DNA of 64,000 nucleotides from RGIG2206 sp045579085 (GTDB lineage Bacteria; Bacillota; Clostridia; Oscillospirales; Acutalibacteraceae), in assembly GCA_045579085.1 (NCBI GenBank), contig JAZNLO010000030.1:4896-68895 (forward strand), in the 5' to 3' direction. This document shows, piece after piece, positions 36,618 to 46,088 of this stretch. Within the stretch, counting starts at the first letter, position 1. The number at the start of each line of letters is the position of its first letter. The translations under genes were made by a program, and so were the position numbers. A model generated the notes under the pieces. That model had not been told where the DNA came from, did not search any database, and saw nothing but the letters and a program-made list of their open reading frames with translations.

Positions 36618-37750
36618 TGGCGCGCCTCCTTGATGCTCTCAATCAGTTCGGATAGATACTTCGTCTGCGTGTCTGAGAGGGGAGCGTTGTTTTGCTTCTC
36701 GAAAAACTCGGCAAAAAGCTCAAGCTCGCTTTTTTGCTTGGTTATATCTGCGCTGAGCACAGCCGAGTTGCTTCTGGTGCGAGCGTTGTCATAATCAAGC
36801 TTCATAAGATTAGGATATATAACCCTCAGCTTAGCCACAGCATCGGGCACGTCATCCTCGTCGAGCAAGGTGATGTGCATATAATCGTCTGTGCTTGTGC
36901 CGATGTAGTTTTCTCTGTTCACAATATCGTTGTAAAAGCCTCTGATTTCACGCATATCACGCATCGGGGTAAGACTTACAGTGCGGATATTAACGTTGCC
37001 TTTTTCAAGAAGCTCAACCACAGTTACGGATTTTTCGTGATTAGCCTCAGAAAATGAATACTTTAAAGGCGTACCGCAGTAACGAACGCAGTCACGCCCC
37101 ATCTTTTGCGCGCCGTGAATATGCCCAAGCGCAACGTAATCAAACTTGTCAAAAACGCTTGCGTCAACATTGTCAAGTCCGCCAACCGAGATTTCCTCAG
37201 ACTCAGACCTTTTAGCACCCGTTACAAACTGGTGCGCAACCATAACGTTACGCTCACCTTCGCTTAGTTCAAGCGAGTCTATAACAGTTCCGATTGCATT
37301 GGTGTAAGAGGTGATTTCGGCGTCGGGGAAAGCCTTGCGAACGTGAGCGGGCTTGATGAACGGAAGCAAGTAGAGGTTTACGTTGCCAAAGCTGTCTTGT
37401 AAGGTGATACGGTTGATTTCACCGTAAAACGCAGGTGACATATGTATGCCGCTCGCATCCATCAGTCTGCCGCCGAAAGCGATGCGCTCAGGCGAATCGT
37501 GGTTGCCGCTTATAACAAAAACCTGCAGTCCTCTTTTCGCAAGACGGTAAAGGAAATCATCAAACAGCTCAACAGCCTCAACGCTCGGCACAGACTTGTC
37601 ATATACGTCGCCTGCGATTATTATGCCGTCGGGCTGCTCGTTGTCGATAATATTTATAATTTTTGTGAGAATAAATCGCTGGTCTTCGAGCATAGAAAAC
37701 TCGTTGACTCTCTTGCCGAGATGAAGGTCGGAAAGATGTATAAGCTTCAT
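36614..37750 (-). CDS. sbcD: Nuclease SbcCD subunit D
   Basis: A 378-residue Mre11-like phosphoesterase. The metal-site motifs HLSDLHLGK, GDVYDKS, SGNHDSPER and GHIHGAQ are all intact. It forms the nuclease half of the complex with SbcC. The ATG at 37750 is chosen because TGGAGG lies 5 nt upstream; the in-frame TTG at 37762 overlaps that site. Confidence 0.96.
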   Translation of the reverse strand: MKLIHLSDLHLGKRVNEFSMLEDQRFILTKIINIIDNEQPDGIIIAGDVYDKSVPSVEAVELFDDFLYRLAKRGLQVFVISGNHDSPERIAFGGRLMDASGIHMSPAFYGEINRITLQDSFGNVNLYLLPFIKPAHVRKAFPDAEITSYTNAIGTVIDSLELSEGERNVMVAHQFVTGAKRSESEEISVGGLDNVDASVFDKFDYVALGHIHGAQKMGRDCVRYCGTPLKYSFSEANHEKSVTVVELLEKGNVNIRTVSLTPMRDMREIRGFYNDIVNRENYIGTSTDDYMHITLLDEDDVPDAVAKLRVIYPNLMKLDYDNARTRSNSAVLSADITKQKSELELFAEFFEKQNNAPLSDTQTKYLSELIESIKEARQ

Positions 37751-37781
37751 TTTGTCCTCCAAAACATAAGTTTATATAATC

Positions 37782-37809
37782 ATTATACCAAATTTTAAAA
37801 TATCTTCAA
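37782..37809 (-). promoter_or_regulatory. Promoter for sbcD-sbcC
   Basis: Minus-strand TTGAAG and TATAAT with 16 nt spacing, about 30 nt upstream of sbcD. Confidence 0.6.
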
Positions 37810-37875
37810 TACAAGGCTTTAAAATAATCAAAATATATGTTATAATGTGGCTATTAAATAAAAAGGAAGATTTGT

Positions 37876-38079
37876 ATGGAGCAAAAAAAGATAGACAGGA
37901 TAAACGAGCTTGCCCGTAAAGCAAGGGAAGGGGAGCTAACCGCTGAGGAGCTTGCAGAGCGTGACAAGCTTAGGCGTGAATATATAGATTCGTTCAAGAT
38001 GTCGCTTGTGGGTCAGCTTGAGAACACTTATATTCAGCGCCCAGACGGAACAAAGGAAAAACTTAAGAAAAAAGATTAA
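37876..38079 (+). CDS. DUF896 family protein (YnzC-like)
   Basis: A 67-residue basic, helical protein of the DUF896/YnzC family. It shows the signature KIDRINELARKAREGELTAEE followed by RREYIDSFK. Function unknown; family members form a two-helix bundle. It has AAAGGAAG before the ATG and a TATAAT at 37841-37846. Monocistronic with a strong terminator. Confidence 0.92.
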   Translation: MEQKKIDRINELARKAREGELTAEELAERDKLRREYIDSFKMSLVGQLENTYIQRPDGTKEKLKKKD

Positions 38080-38083
38080 AATA

Positions 38084-38123
38084 AAAAGCAGTTGCAAAGC
38101 GTTAACTTTGCAACTGCTTTTTT
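38084..38123. terminator. Bidirectional terminator between DUF896 gene and putP
   Basis: AAAAAGCAGTTGCAAAG pairs perfectly with CTTTGCAACTGCTTTTT around a six-base loop. Confidence 0.9.
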
Positions 38124-38140
38124 GTGTTGGTATAAGGTAA

Positions 38141-39679
38141 TTACATGGCCTTTACTTCATCATAGGTGTTAACAATTTCGTCATCGGGCTTAGCAGTGAC
38201 AAGGCTAACGATGATGATAACTGCAAGTGCAACAATGAATGCGGGCAACAGTTCATAAATATCGAGGATTGTGCCTGCAAAGACCTTACGGATTACAAAC
38301 TTCCAGAAGAATATCATAGCGCCGCCTGAAAGCATACCTGCGATTGCGCCGTACTTGTTGGTTCTTCTCCAGAACAGAGCGCACAGCACAACGGGACCGA
38401 ACGCAGCGCCGAAGCCTGCCCAAGCGAATGAAACGATGCCAAATACAGAGCTTGACGGGTCAAGTGCGAGGAAGATAGCAATTACAGAAATTGCAACAAC
38501 GCAAACACGAGCAAGAATCATAGTGGCTTTCTGAGAAAGCTTCATTTTGAATGCGCTTGCCATAATATCTTCTGTTACGCTTGAAGAGGCAGCGATGAGC
38601 TGCGAGTCAGCGGTAGACATTGTAGAAGCGAGGATACCGGAAATGAATATACCGGCGGTAAACGCAGGAATGAAGCCAAGCTTGTTGATATAAGCTGAGA
38701 TGTCAACGATAATGGTCTCTGCAGCGGATGCGCTATCATACGGTCCAACGATGCCTGCTTTCATAAGGCTATAACCTACAACGCCGATAAGGATAGCGAT
38801 GCCCATTGAAATAACAACCCAAATTGTAGCGAGTCTGCGTGAGGTTTTGAGCTTTTCGGGGTCCTCGATAGCCATAAATCTCAAGAGAATGTGCGGCATA
38901 CCGAAGTAACCAAGACCCCAAGCGAGTGTGGAAACAATCTTTATAGCGCCATATTCACCCGTAGTGTTAGAAGCAACATCGAAGCCTTTGAAGAGGTCGA
39001 GGTAGCCGTCGAGCGATTGTACGTTGCCGAAGATATTGCCAAAGCCACTCATAAAGCCTTCACCGATTCCGAGCACAACAAACAAAGCGATAGTCATAAC
39101 GATGCTCTGAATGAAGTCGGTGGTTGAAGCAGCGAGAAAGCCGCCAAGTGTGCAGTAAACGATGATAACAACTGCGCTCATAATCATAGCGGTAACATAG
39201 TCCATACCGAACATATTAGCAAACAGCTTGCCGCAAGCTGAGAAACCGGATGCGGTGTAGGGGATGAAGAATATTATGATGATTATAGCCGAGATAAGTG
39301 AGAGAATGTTCTTCTTGTCGCCAAAACGCTTAGAGAAGAAGCTCGGCAGAGTAACAGCGTCAACCTTTTCTGTGTATCTTCGAAGCGGCTTTGCAACAAA
39401 GAGCCAGTTAAGATATGTACCAACGGCAAGACCGATAGCGGTCCATGTTGCTTCAGCAAGACCGCACATAAGTGCAACACCAGGTATACCCATCAACAGA
39501 TATGCGCTCATATCGGACGCCTCTGCGCTCATAGCAGTTACGAACGGGCCGAGCTTTCTGCCGCCCAGATAGAAGTCACTGCTGCTTTTGTTTCTCTTGG
39601 AAAAGGAGAATCCTATTCCCACCATCATAGCCATATACAGAAGTATGGCTACTAAGGTAATCCAGTCATTAATAATCAT
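38141..39679 (-). CDS. putP: Sodium/proline symporter PutP
   Basis: A 512-residue Na+:solute symporter of the SSS family with about 13 hydrophobic segments. Strong family stretches are SDFYLGGRKLGPFVTAMSAEASDMSAYLLMG near the N terminus, the Na+-site region STMSTADSQLIAASS and FAWAGFGAAFGPVVLCALFWRR. Proline is the likeliest substrate, by close similarity in layout to PutP. Monocistronic. Confidence 0.92.
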   Translation of the reverse strand: MIINDWITLVAILLYMAMMVGIGFSFSKRNKSSSDFYLGGRKLGPFVTAMSAEASDMSAYLLMGIPGVALMCGLAEATWTAIGLAVGTYLNWLFVAKPLRRYTEKVDAVTLPSFFSKRFGDKKNILSLISAIIIIIFFIPYTASGFSACGKLFANMFGMDYVTAMIMSAVVIIVYCTLGGFLAASTTDFIQSIVMTIALFVVLGIGEGFMSGFGNIFGNVQSLDGYLDLFKGFDVASNTTGEYGAIKIVSTLAWGLGYFGMPHILLRFMAIEDPEKLKTSRRLATIWVVISMGIAILIGVVGYSLMKAGIVGPYDSASAAETIIVDISAYINKLGFIPAFTAGIFISGILASTMSTADSQLIAASSSVTEDIMASAFKMKLSQKATMILARVCVVAISVIAIFLALDPSSSVFGIVSFAWAGFGAAFGPVVLCALFWRRTNKYGAIAGMLSGGAMIFFWKFVIRKVFAGTILDIYELLPAFIVALAVIIIVSLVTAKPDDEIVNTYDEVKAM

Positions 39680-39780
39680 TGTTTAGACCTACTTTCTTGT
39701 TTTTCCATGATTTAGGATTATATCACACTTATTTTTAGACTGAAACACAGAATGGTGTATATACTAAAACTGATATAAAA

Positions 39781-39823
39781 ATCCGCATAAACGTGGGAAA
39801 GCCACTGTTTATGCGGATTTTTT
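39781..39823. terminator. Bidirectional hairpin terminator after tetR-type gene
   Basis: AAATCCGCATAAAC pairs with GTTTATGCGGATTT around a loop, flanked by A and T runs. On the minus strand it lies 44 nt after the TetR gene stop. Confidence 0.82.
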
Positions 39824-39866
39824 AATAGACTAAAGTATAGAATAAAAAATAGTCAAAAAATTAAAA

Positions 39867-40457
39867 TTAAATTTTTTCTTTAAATTCGTTTAAAAACATG
39901 CTCAGCATTTGCGTGCTATAGCCTGAAAGGGAGTATTCTCCGTTGCAAAGGCACCAGTCATACATCAGGGCGCGCTCATACATAGCATAGGCTTTTACAA
40001 TGTCATTAACCGAAACGTTCTGACGCAGCTCGCCGCTTTGTTGCCCTTCAATTACGATGGACCTGAGGAGCTTGTAGTATGTGCGGTTATGGTCGAGCAG
40101 ATGCTTGTTGCTTTTGGTGATAAGCTGGCTTGAAAGAAGCTGAGCGAGCAGGTCAATGGCTACGCTGTTTTCAATCATACGAAAGACTTCTTTGTTTAAA
40201 AACAGCAGCTTGTCCACAGCACTCATATTTGGCTCAAAGCAGTCCATCAGTTCCTCGTATTTGTCGTCAAACAGGTAGGACAAAGACTGTAGCAAGGCAT
40301 CCTTGCCGCTGAAATAATGGTAAAACGAGCCCTTTGACGTGCCTGATTCATAAACGATATCTTCAATAGTAGTGTCATCATAACCTTGTTCATAGAAAAG
40401 ACGCCAGGCAGTAGAAACGATTTTGCCTTTAGTGTTTCTGGTATTTTTCTTTCTCAA
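39867..40457 (-). CDS. TetR/AcrR-family transcriptional regulator
   Basis: A TetR-type repressor of about 196 residues. The N-terminal HTH reads IVSTAWRLFYEQGYDDTTIEDIVYESGTSKGSFYHYFSGKDAL, which is strongly family-like when matched in pieces. The C-terminal ligand domain is not informative. The start is uncertain: a TTG at 40457 has GGTGA 6 nt upstream; an upstream in-frame TTG at 40472 has no site. It diverges from the flavodiiron gene, and a 25-nt palindrome overlaps its own -35 box, so autoregulation is likely. Confidence 0.88.
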   Translation of the reverse strand: MRKKNTRNTKGKIVSTAWRLFYEQGYDDTTIEDIVYESGTSKGSFYHYFSGKDALLQSLSYLFDDKYEELMDCFEPNMSAVDKLLFLNKEVFRMIENSVAIDLLAQLLSSQLITKSNKHLLDHNRTYYKLLRSIVIEGQQSGELRQNVSVNDIVKAYAMYERALMYDWCLCNGEYSLSGYSTQMLSMFLNEFKEKI

Positions 40458-40498
40458 GCTTTTCACCGCCAATCAAACAGACTTATAAATCAATTATA

Positions 40499-40527
40499 AT
40501 TATAAACAAAGACGCCCGAATTGTCAA
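40499..40527 (-). promoter_or_regulatory. Consensus promoter for the tetR-type gene
   Basis: On the minus strand TTGACA and TATAAT are separated by 17 nt. The -35 hexamer lies in the middle of a palindrome. Confidence 0.8.
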
Positions 40528-40537
40528 CGATTGGGCG
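40513..40537. promoter_or_regulatory. Putative TetR-family operator (25-nt palindrome)
   Basis: CGCCC-G-AAT on the left mirrors ATT-G-GGGCG-type bases on the right, centred near 40525 on the -35 box of the TetR-family gene. Position and symmetry suit an autoregulatory operator; the role is inferred. Confidence 0.5.
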
Positions 40538-40567
40538 ATATTTGCAGATTTAGGAAATATAAAAAAC

Positions 40568-40597
40568 TTGACCTTGATATTTTGTATGTATTATAAT
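40568..40597 (+). promoter_or_regulatory. Promoter for the flavodiiron protein gene
   Basis: TTGACC at 40568-40573 and TATAAT at 40592-40597, spacing 18 nt, about 43 nt before the start. Confidence 0.7.
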
Positions 40598-40640
40598 TAA
40601 AAATGAAAAACAATAGTAGTGTTAAAAGGAGAAGCAGTCT

Positions 40641-42434
40641 ATGAAGAACATTACAAATGATATATATTATGTAGGCGTTAACGACCATAAAATTGATTTG
40701 TTTGAAGGGCAGTATATTGTTCCAAACGGAATGTCATACAACTCATACGTGGTGGTTGACGAAAAGATAACCGTGTTTGATACGGTGGATATAAACTTTT
40801 TCCACGAGTGGATGGACAATTTGTCAGAGGCGTTTGGAAGCAGACAGCCTGATTATCTCGTGGTGCAACATATGGAGCCCGACCACTCTGCAAACATTTT
40901 AAGCTTTTTGAAAGCGTACCCAAACGTAAAGGTAGTGGGCAACACAAAAACGTTCCAGATGATAGAGCAATTTTTCGGCACAGATTTTGCAGACCGCAGA
41001 ATTGTCGTCAAAGACGGCGATACGCTCTCAACAGGAAAACACACCTTTACCTTTGTGTTTGCGCCGATGGTGCATTGGCCTGAGGTTATGGTAACGTATG
41101 ACAGCTTGGACAAGGTGCTGTTTTCAGCAGACGGCTTTGGCAAGTTCGGTGCGCTTGATGTTGATGAGGACTGGGCGTGTGAAGCCAGACGTTATTATTT
41201 TGGAATAGTTGGAAAGTATGGCGTACAGGTGCAGGCACTGCTGAAAAAGGCACAAGACCTTGAAATTGAAAAGATTTGTCCCTTGCACGGCCCTGTGCTC
41301 GAGGAGAATCTTGACTATTATATAGGCTTGTATAATACTTGGTCGTCATACGCAATCGAGAGCGACGGCATCGTTATTGCATATACATCGGTTTACGGCA
41401 ACACAAAAAAAGCGGTTGACATCTTAGCTGAAAAGCTCAAGTCTAAGGGTTGCCCGAAGGTTGTGGTTAACGACCTTGCCCGTTGCGATATGGCAGAGGC
41501 GGTTGAGGACGCGTTCAGATACGGCAAGCTGGTGCTTGCAACCACCACCTATAACGCATCTATATTTCCGTTTATGCACCAGTTTATTGAGAGTCTGAGG
41601 GAAAGAGGCTTCAAAAACAGGTTTATCGGTATGATTGAAAACGGCTCTTGGGCTCCGCTTGCCGCAAAGGTAATGAAGGATATGCTGTCAGACTGCCAAA
41701 ACCTTGTTTTTGCAGACACAACAGTAAAGATACGCTCAGCAGTTGATAATGCTAACAAGGATGAGCTGGAAGCGCTCGCAAACGAGCTGTGTCAGGACTA
41801 TATTGCTCAGTCGAGCGAAACTGCAGATAAAAACGATTTAACCGCTTTGTTCAATATCGGTTACGGACTTTACGTGGTCACATCAAATGACGGCAAGCGT
41901 GATAACGGAATTATTGTAAACACTGTAACTCAGGTGACGAACACACCAAACCGTATCGCTGTTACTATAAACAAGGAGAACTATTCCCACCACGTTATAA
42001 AGCAAACGGGCATAATGAACGTAAATTGTCTGACAGTTGATGCACCGTTCAGCGTTTTCGAAACGTTTGGCTTCCAGAGCGGCAGAAACGTTGATAAGTT
42101 TGTGGGCTGGGACGAAAACAGGTCGGATAACGGACTGCGCTTCTTGCCGAGATATATCAATTCGTTTATGTCGCTTAAGGTGGAGAGCTATGTTGACCTT
42201 GACACACACGGAATGTTCGTCTGCTCAATCACTGAAGCGAGAGTGATGAGCGACCGCGAAACGATGACCTACACTTATTATCAGAACAACGTAAAGCCGA
42301 AGCCTGAAACAGAGGGCAAAAAGGGCTATGTATGTAAGATTTGCGGCTATATTTACGAGGGGGACGAGCTTCCCGATGATTTCATTTGTCCGTTATGCAA
42401 ACACGGCGCTGCAGACTTTGAGCCTATAAAATAA
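40641..42434 (+). CDS. Flavodiiron protein fused to flavin reductase and rubredoxin
   Basis: A 597-residue cytoplasmic O2- or NO-reducing enzyme. Domains in order: metallo-beta-lactamase-like diiron domain (about 1-245) with all ligands H77, E79, D81, H82, H145, D164, H216; flavodoxin domain (about 250-395) with [10 protein letters not shown]; flavin reductase-like domain (about 405-545); rubredoxin (about 553-597) with [10 protein letters not shown] and CPLC. The fused reductase and rubredoxin should carry electrons to the diiron core within one chain. This is a protection system for strict anaerobes. AAAGGAG is upstream. A divergent TetR gene may regulate it, but the palindrome there lies nearer the TetR promoter. 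Confidence 0.93.
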   Translation: MKNITNDIYYVGVNDHKIDLFEGQYIVPNGMSYNSYVVVDEKITVFDTVDINFFHEWMDNLSEAFGSRQPDYLVVQHMEPDHSANILSFLKAYPNVKVVGNTKTFQMIEQFFGTDFADRRIVVKDGDTLSTGKHTFTFVFAPMVHWPEVMVTYDSLDKVLFSADGFGKFGALDVDEDWACEARRYYFGIVGKYGVQVQALLKKAQDLEIEKICPLHGPVLEENLDYYIGLYNTWSSYAIESDGIVIAYTSVYGNTKKAVDILAEKLKSKGCPKVVVNDLARCDMAEAVEDAFRYGKLVLATTTYNASIFPFMHQFIESLRERGFKNRFIGMIENGSWAPLAAKVMKDMLSDCQNLVFADTTVKIRSAVDNANKDELEALANELCQDYIAQSSETADKNDLTALFNIGYGLYVVTSNDGKRDNGIIVNTVTQVTNTPNRIAVTINKENYSHHVIKQTGIMNVNCLTVDAPFSVFETFGFQSGRNVDKFVGWDENRSDNGLRFLPRYINSFMSLKVESYVDLDTHGMFVCSITEARVMSDRETMTYTYYQNNVKPKPETEGKKGYVCKICGYIYEGDELPDDFICPLCKHGAADFEPIK

Positions 42435-42443
42435 ATTCAAACC

Positions 42444-42486
42444 GCGATTTCATCTTCTGCTTGGAGGGTGAAATCGCAATGTTTTT
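42444..42486 (+). terminator. Terminator after the flavodiiron gene
   Basis: GCGATTTCA at 42444-42452 pairs with TGAAATCGC at 42469-42477 and is followed by a T-rich stretch. Confidence 0.75.
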
Positions 42487-42498
42487 GGGCCGATATAC

Positions 42499-42526
42499 TT
42501 GACGAATGAAAATTAAGGTGTATACT
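42499..42526 (+). promoter_or_regulatory. Promoter for metY-metA
   Basis: TTGACG at 42499-42504 and TATACT at 42521-42526, spacing 16 nt. No SAM riboswitch or T-box is seen in the short leader. Confidence 0.7.
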
Positions 42527-42562
42527 TTAAAGATAGAGTAAAGTTTAAATGGAGTGTTATAA

Positions 42563-43846
42563 ATGAGTAACTATTCAATAGAAACTAAATGTGTTCAAAG
42601 CGGATACACACCGGGCAATGGAGAGCCCAGAGAAATTCCTATTATCCAGAGCACCACTTTCAAATATGCAACAAGCGAGGAAATGGGCAAGCTGTTTGAC
42701 CTTGAGGCAAGCGGATACTTCTACACTCGTCTTCAGAATCCTACCAACGATTACGTTGCAGCCAAAATCTGCGATATGGAGGGCGGCACAGCAGCAATGC
42801 TCACTTCGTCAGGTCAGGCGGCATCGTTCTATTCTGTTTTCAACATCGCGTCTTGCGGTGACCACGTGGTATGCTCATCGTCAATTTACGGCGGAACATA
42901 TAACCTGTTTGCTGTAACAATGAAGAGAATGGGTATCGAGTTCACATTCGTATCACCCGATTGCACAGATGATGAGCTTAACGCAGCATTCAAGGAAAAC
43001 ACAAAGGCTGTTTTCGGCGAAACAATCGCCAATCCGGCACTTGCAGTTTTGGATATTGAAAAGTTTGCAAACGCTGCTCACGCTCACGGTGTGCCGCTTA
43101 TCATTGACAATACCTTCGCAACTCCTGTTAACTGCCGCCCGATTGAATGGGGCGCTGATATTGTTATCCATTCCACTACAAAGTATATGGACGGTCACGG
43201 CGCAGCAGTTGGCGGCTGCATAGTAGATTCAGGCAAGTTCGACTGGACAAAGTATCCGGAGAAGTTTCCGGGACTCTGCACACCAGACGATAGCTATCAC
43301 GGCGTAACCTATACGGAGAGATTCGGCCTTGAGGGCGCATATATCACAAAGGCAACCGCTCAGTTGATGCGCGACTTCGGCTCAATTCAGGCACCGCAGA
43401 ACGCATTCTTGCTCAACTTGGGGCTTGAGAGCTTGCATGTGCGTATTAAGCGCCATTGCGAGAACGGCCTTGCGGTAGCGAAGTTCTTGCAGTCGGATGA
43501 CAGAATTGCTTGGGTTACCTATCCCGGTCTTGAGGGCGATAAGTATTATGATTTGGCTCAGAAATACTTGCCCAACGGCACCTGCGGAGTTGTAAGCTTT
43601 GGCGTTAAGGGCGGCAGAGCGGCTGCAGAGAGCTTTATGAAGAATCTTAAGCTCGCAGCAATCGAAACCCACGTAGCAGACGCACGCACTTGCTGCTTGC
43701 ATCCTGCAAACGCAACTCACCGTCAGATGAACGATGACGAGTTGGCAGCAGCAGGCATATCGCCCGACCTTATTCGTTTCTCTTGCGGAATTGAAAACGC
43801 AGAGGACTTAATCGCAGACATCAAGCAAGCGCTTGATAATATGTAA
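42563..43846 (+). CDS. metY: O-acetylhomoserine sulfhydrylase MetY
   Basis: A 427-residue PLP enzyme of the Cys/Met metabolism family that makes homocysteine from O-acetylhomoserine and sulfide. The PLP lysine is about residue 207 in HSTTKYMDGHG. GYFYTRLQNPTND and the long C-terminal half are typical of MetY; the length separates it from the shorter (about 390) MetB/MetC relatives. It is followed 30 nt later by metA, which makes its substrate. Confidence 0.92.
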   Translation: MSNYSIETKCVQSGYTPGNGEPREIPIIQSTTFKYATSEEMGKLFDLEASGYFYTRLQNPTNDYVAAKICDMEGGTAAMLTSSGQAASFYSVFNIASCGDHVVCSSSIYGGTYNLFAVTMKRMGIEFTFVSPDCTDDELNAAFKENTKAVFGETIANPALAVLDIEKFANAAHAHGVPLIIDNTFATPVNCRPIEWGADIVIHSTTKYMDGHGAAVGGCIVDSGKFDWTKYPEKFPGLCTPDDSYHGVTYTERFGLEGAYITKATAQLMRDFGSIQAPQNAFLLNLGLESLHVRIKRHCENGLAVAKFLQSDDRIAWVTYPGLEGDKYYDLAQKYLPNGTCGVVSFGVKGGRAAAESFMKNLKLAAIETHVADARTCCLHPANATHRQMNDDELAAAGISPDLIRFSCGIENAEDLIADIKQALDNM

Positions 43847-43876
43847 AATTGACTATAAAAGGAATGGTATAGACTA

Positions 43877-44794
43877 ATGCCTATTAAAATTCCAAATGAT
43901 TTACCCGCAGTAAAAACTCTTAATGAGGAAAATATATTTGTTATGACCGAAAAGCGTGCTATAACACAGGATATACGTCCGCTTAAGATATTACTGCTGA
44001 ATCTGATGCCTAAAAAGATAGAAACAGAAACACAGCTGTCCAGACTTTTGGGCAACTCTCCCTTGCAGGTAGACTTGGAGCTCATTCATACAAAGAGCCA
44101 TCAGTCGAAGAACACCTCAGCAGAGCACCTGTTTGCTTTTTACAAAACCTTTGACGACGTTAAGGAGCAAACCTTTGACGGTATGATAATAACAGGCGCG
44201 CCTGTGGAGCACCTTGAGTTTGAAGACGTTGAGTATTGGGAAGAGCTGTGCTCGATTATGGAATGGACTAAAACTCACGTTCATTCCACGTTCCACATTT
44301 GTTGGGGAGCACAGGCAGGACTTTTTTATCATTACGGTATCAAGAAATATCCGCTTGAGAAAAAGCTATTTGGCATCTTTCCTCATAAGGTTGATTATAA
44401 GAAGTCAATCCTGTTTAGAGGCTCAGACGATGTGTTCAACGTCCCTCAGTCGAGGCACACGACTGTGCTTAGAGAGGATATAGAGAAAGTGCGTGATTTG
44501 AAGATACTTGCCTCGTCGGACGAAGCAGGCGTTTACGCAGTTTCGAGTAAAAACGGCAAGCAGATATTCATCACAGGCCACTCTGAGTATGACGCTGAAA
44601 CATTGGCAAATGAATATTTCAGAGATTTAGGGGAGGGCAAACCTATAGAGGTGCCTAAGAATTACTTTCCGAATGATGATGTAAAAAAAGCGCCGATTGT
44701 AAGTTGGCGTTCACACGCAAACTTGCTTTATTCAAACTGGCTAAACTACTTTGTATATCAGACAACACCATACGATATAAGCGAAATAAAATAA
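43877..44794 (+). CDS. metAA: Homoserine O-acetyltransferase MetA (metAA type)
   Basis: A 305-residue acyltransferase of the MetA fold. The catalytic Cys142 lies in HICWGAQAG, and the His/Glu pair in ITGHSEYD. Position 111, in ITGAPVE, is Glu; in this family Glu at 111 goes with acetyl-CoA use and Gly with succinyl-CoA. That fits the O-acetylhomoserine-using MetY next door. Last gene of the pair, closed by a strong terminator. Confidence 0.93.
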   Translation: MPIKIPNDLPAVKTLNEENIFVMTEKRAITQDIRPLKILLLNLMPKKIETETQLSRLLGNSPLQVDLELIHTKSHQSKNTSAEHLFAFYKTFDDVKEQTFDGMIITGAPVEHLEFEDVEYWEELCSIMEWTKTHVHSTFHICWGAQAGLFYHYGIKKYPLEKKLFGIFPHKVDYKKSILFRGSDDVFNVPQSRHTTVLREDIEKVRDLKILASSDEAGVYAVSSKNGKQIFITGHSEYDAETLANEYFRDLGEGKPIEVPKNYFPNDDVKKAPIVSWRSHANLLYSNWLNYFVYQTTPYDISEIK

Positions 44795-44798
44795 AAGT

Positions 44799-44839
44799 AA
44801 AACAACGGTGTGTCCTAAGTGGGACACACCGTTGTTTTT
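44799..44839. terminator. Terminator after metA, usable on both strands
   Basis: AAAACAACGGTGTGTCC pairs with GGGACACACCGTTGTTTT around a five-base loop, with a T run. Confidence 0.9.
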
Positions 44840-44859
44840 GTTTGATAGTTTCTCTTTAA

Positions 44860-45945
44860 TCACATATCATTTTCGGGATTATATATCCTGATTCGAGCAA
44901 TGCCGCCGCCGTTAAGAGTAATCTTTGCAGTGATTCTACCTGTGAATTGCTCAAGAGGGAAATCGGTGCTTCCAACACATTCTTCCTCAGTTACGCTGTG
45001 CCCTTTCGAGTCGGTCACCGTAACAGCAAAGTCCTGACCGCCGTCGTTATCTGTGCATGAGCCGATTGCCTCTATTACTAAAAGACCGCTGTCGTTCGGG
45101 GTGAAGGTGACAGTTCTTTCGGTTGTCACACCTGTTACAAATCCAACCTTTACAGGAAGCTCGGCATTTTCTACATCTGAGAGGTGAACGTTCTCAGCTG
45201 CCTTTTCTAACTTAACCTTGCACTCAGCAACCGCAGTGACGTTCTTCACTACGATTTCATACTCTCCTGGTACAAGGAACAGGCGGCGCCAAGTCCATTC
45301 GGTGCCGTGAATGAAAAGGTCTGATGTAATTTGCTCGCCACCCTTTTTCACATAAAAGTCACAGTCACATTCGCTCAGACAAGCCTCGCTGCAGTAGATT
45401 TTGTATGTTCCTGCTTCGGCGATATTCACCTTAAACGTTGCCTCGTTTTTATCGTTGATAGCGGCAACTTCAGCATCTCCGTCAACCTTTACTTCGAGTG
45501 ACTTTTTGTCATTTTCAGGCGCGAAAGCCCACATAACCGACACTTTTTCTACCATTTCATAGCCCTTGCTGAACTTGAGCCGAGCGGTAAGCGCGCCTTT
45601 TTCCACCTTTATTTTTTCGGTAAATCCGCTGTCGGCATTTAGCCCATCTTTTATCACCTTGCCGTCAGCACCGATGAAAGAAAGGGTCGCGGTGGGGTAT
45701 TCGAGATTGCCATTTTCGGACGCATCATAAGCCCTAAGCTTTATGTAACCGCTTTGGTGCACATTAAAATTAAGCTCTACAAATTCGGTGCCGTTAGTGT
45801 CAAGGAATAAGTCGCCCTCCTCCACAACAGGCATTTCCTTTAGCGAAAAGGTCTTCTCGATAACAGTAGTGTTGCTTGCGCTTTGGCAAGCCGAAAGGGT
45901 GAATAGCAGTATGAACACAAGTAGCAATGAAGTCAGCTTTTTCAT
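44860..45945 (-). CDS. Uncharacterised lipoprotein with repeated beta domains
   Basis: A 361-residue secreted lipoprotein. The signal peptide ends in LFTLSAC, a lipobox. The mature part looks like three or so beta-sandwich modules of about 100 residues (segments near 30-130, 135-245 and 255-360), with recurrent patterns such as ATFKVNIAEAGTYKIYC and TVTFTPNDSGLLVIEA that resemble carbohydrate- or matrix-binding folds; this is only a visual impression. A cluster of four cysteines in 11 residues sits near the middle. The ATG at 45945 is preferred, with AAAGGA upstream. Function unknown. Confidence 0.8.
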   Translation of the reverse strand: MKKLTSLLLVFILLFTLSACQSASNTTVIEKTFSLKEMPVVEEGDLFLDTNGTEFVELNFNVHQSGYIKLRAYDASENGNLEYPTATLSFIGADGKVIKDGLNADSGFTEKIKVEKGALTARLKFSKGYEMVEKVSVMWAFAPENDKKSLEVKVDGDAEVAAINDKNEATFKVNIAEAGTYKIYCSEACLSECDCDFYVKKGGEQITSDLFIHGTEWTWRRLFLVPGEYEIVVKNVTAVAECKVKLEKAAENVHLSDVENAELPVKVGFVTGVTTERTVTFTPNDSGLLVIEAIGSCTDNDGGQDFAVTVTDSKGHSVTEEECVGSTDFPLEQFTGRITAKITLNGGGIARIRIYNPENDM

Positions 45946-46040
45946 ACAAATCAAATCCTTTCAAATTTTAATATCACCTTGATACGCTTATATTATATCA
46001 TACTGGTTTTATTTGGCGCAATATAGATTTTATAATATGC

Positions 46041-46080
46041 AAAACAGGCTTAGTGCCACTAAAACACTAAGCCTGTTTTT
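46041..46080 (-). terminator. Terminator after argH
   Basis: AAAACAGGCTTAGTG pairs with CACTAAGCCTGTTTT around a short loop; it lies just past the argH stop on the minus strand. Confidence 0.88.
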
Positions 46081-46088
46081 ATGTTAGT

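Noticed and set aside
42527..42562. SAM riboswitch ahead of metY
   Set aside because: The leader after the promoter is under 40 nt and shows none of the conserved S-box blocks.
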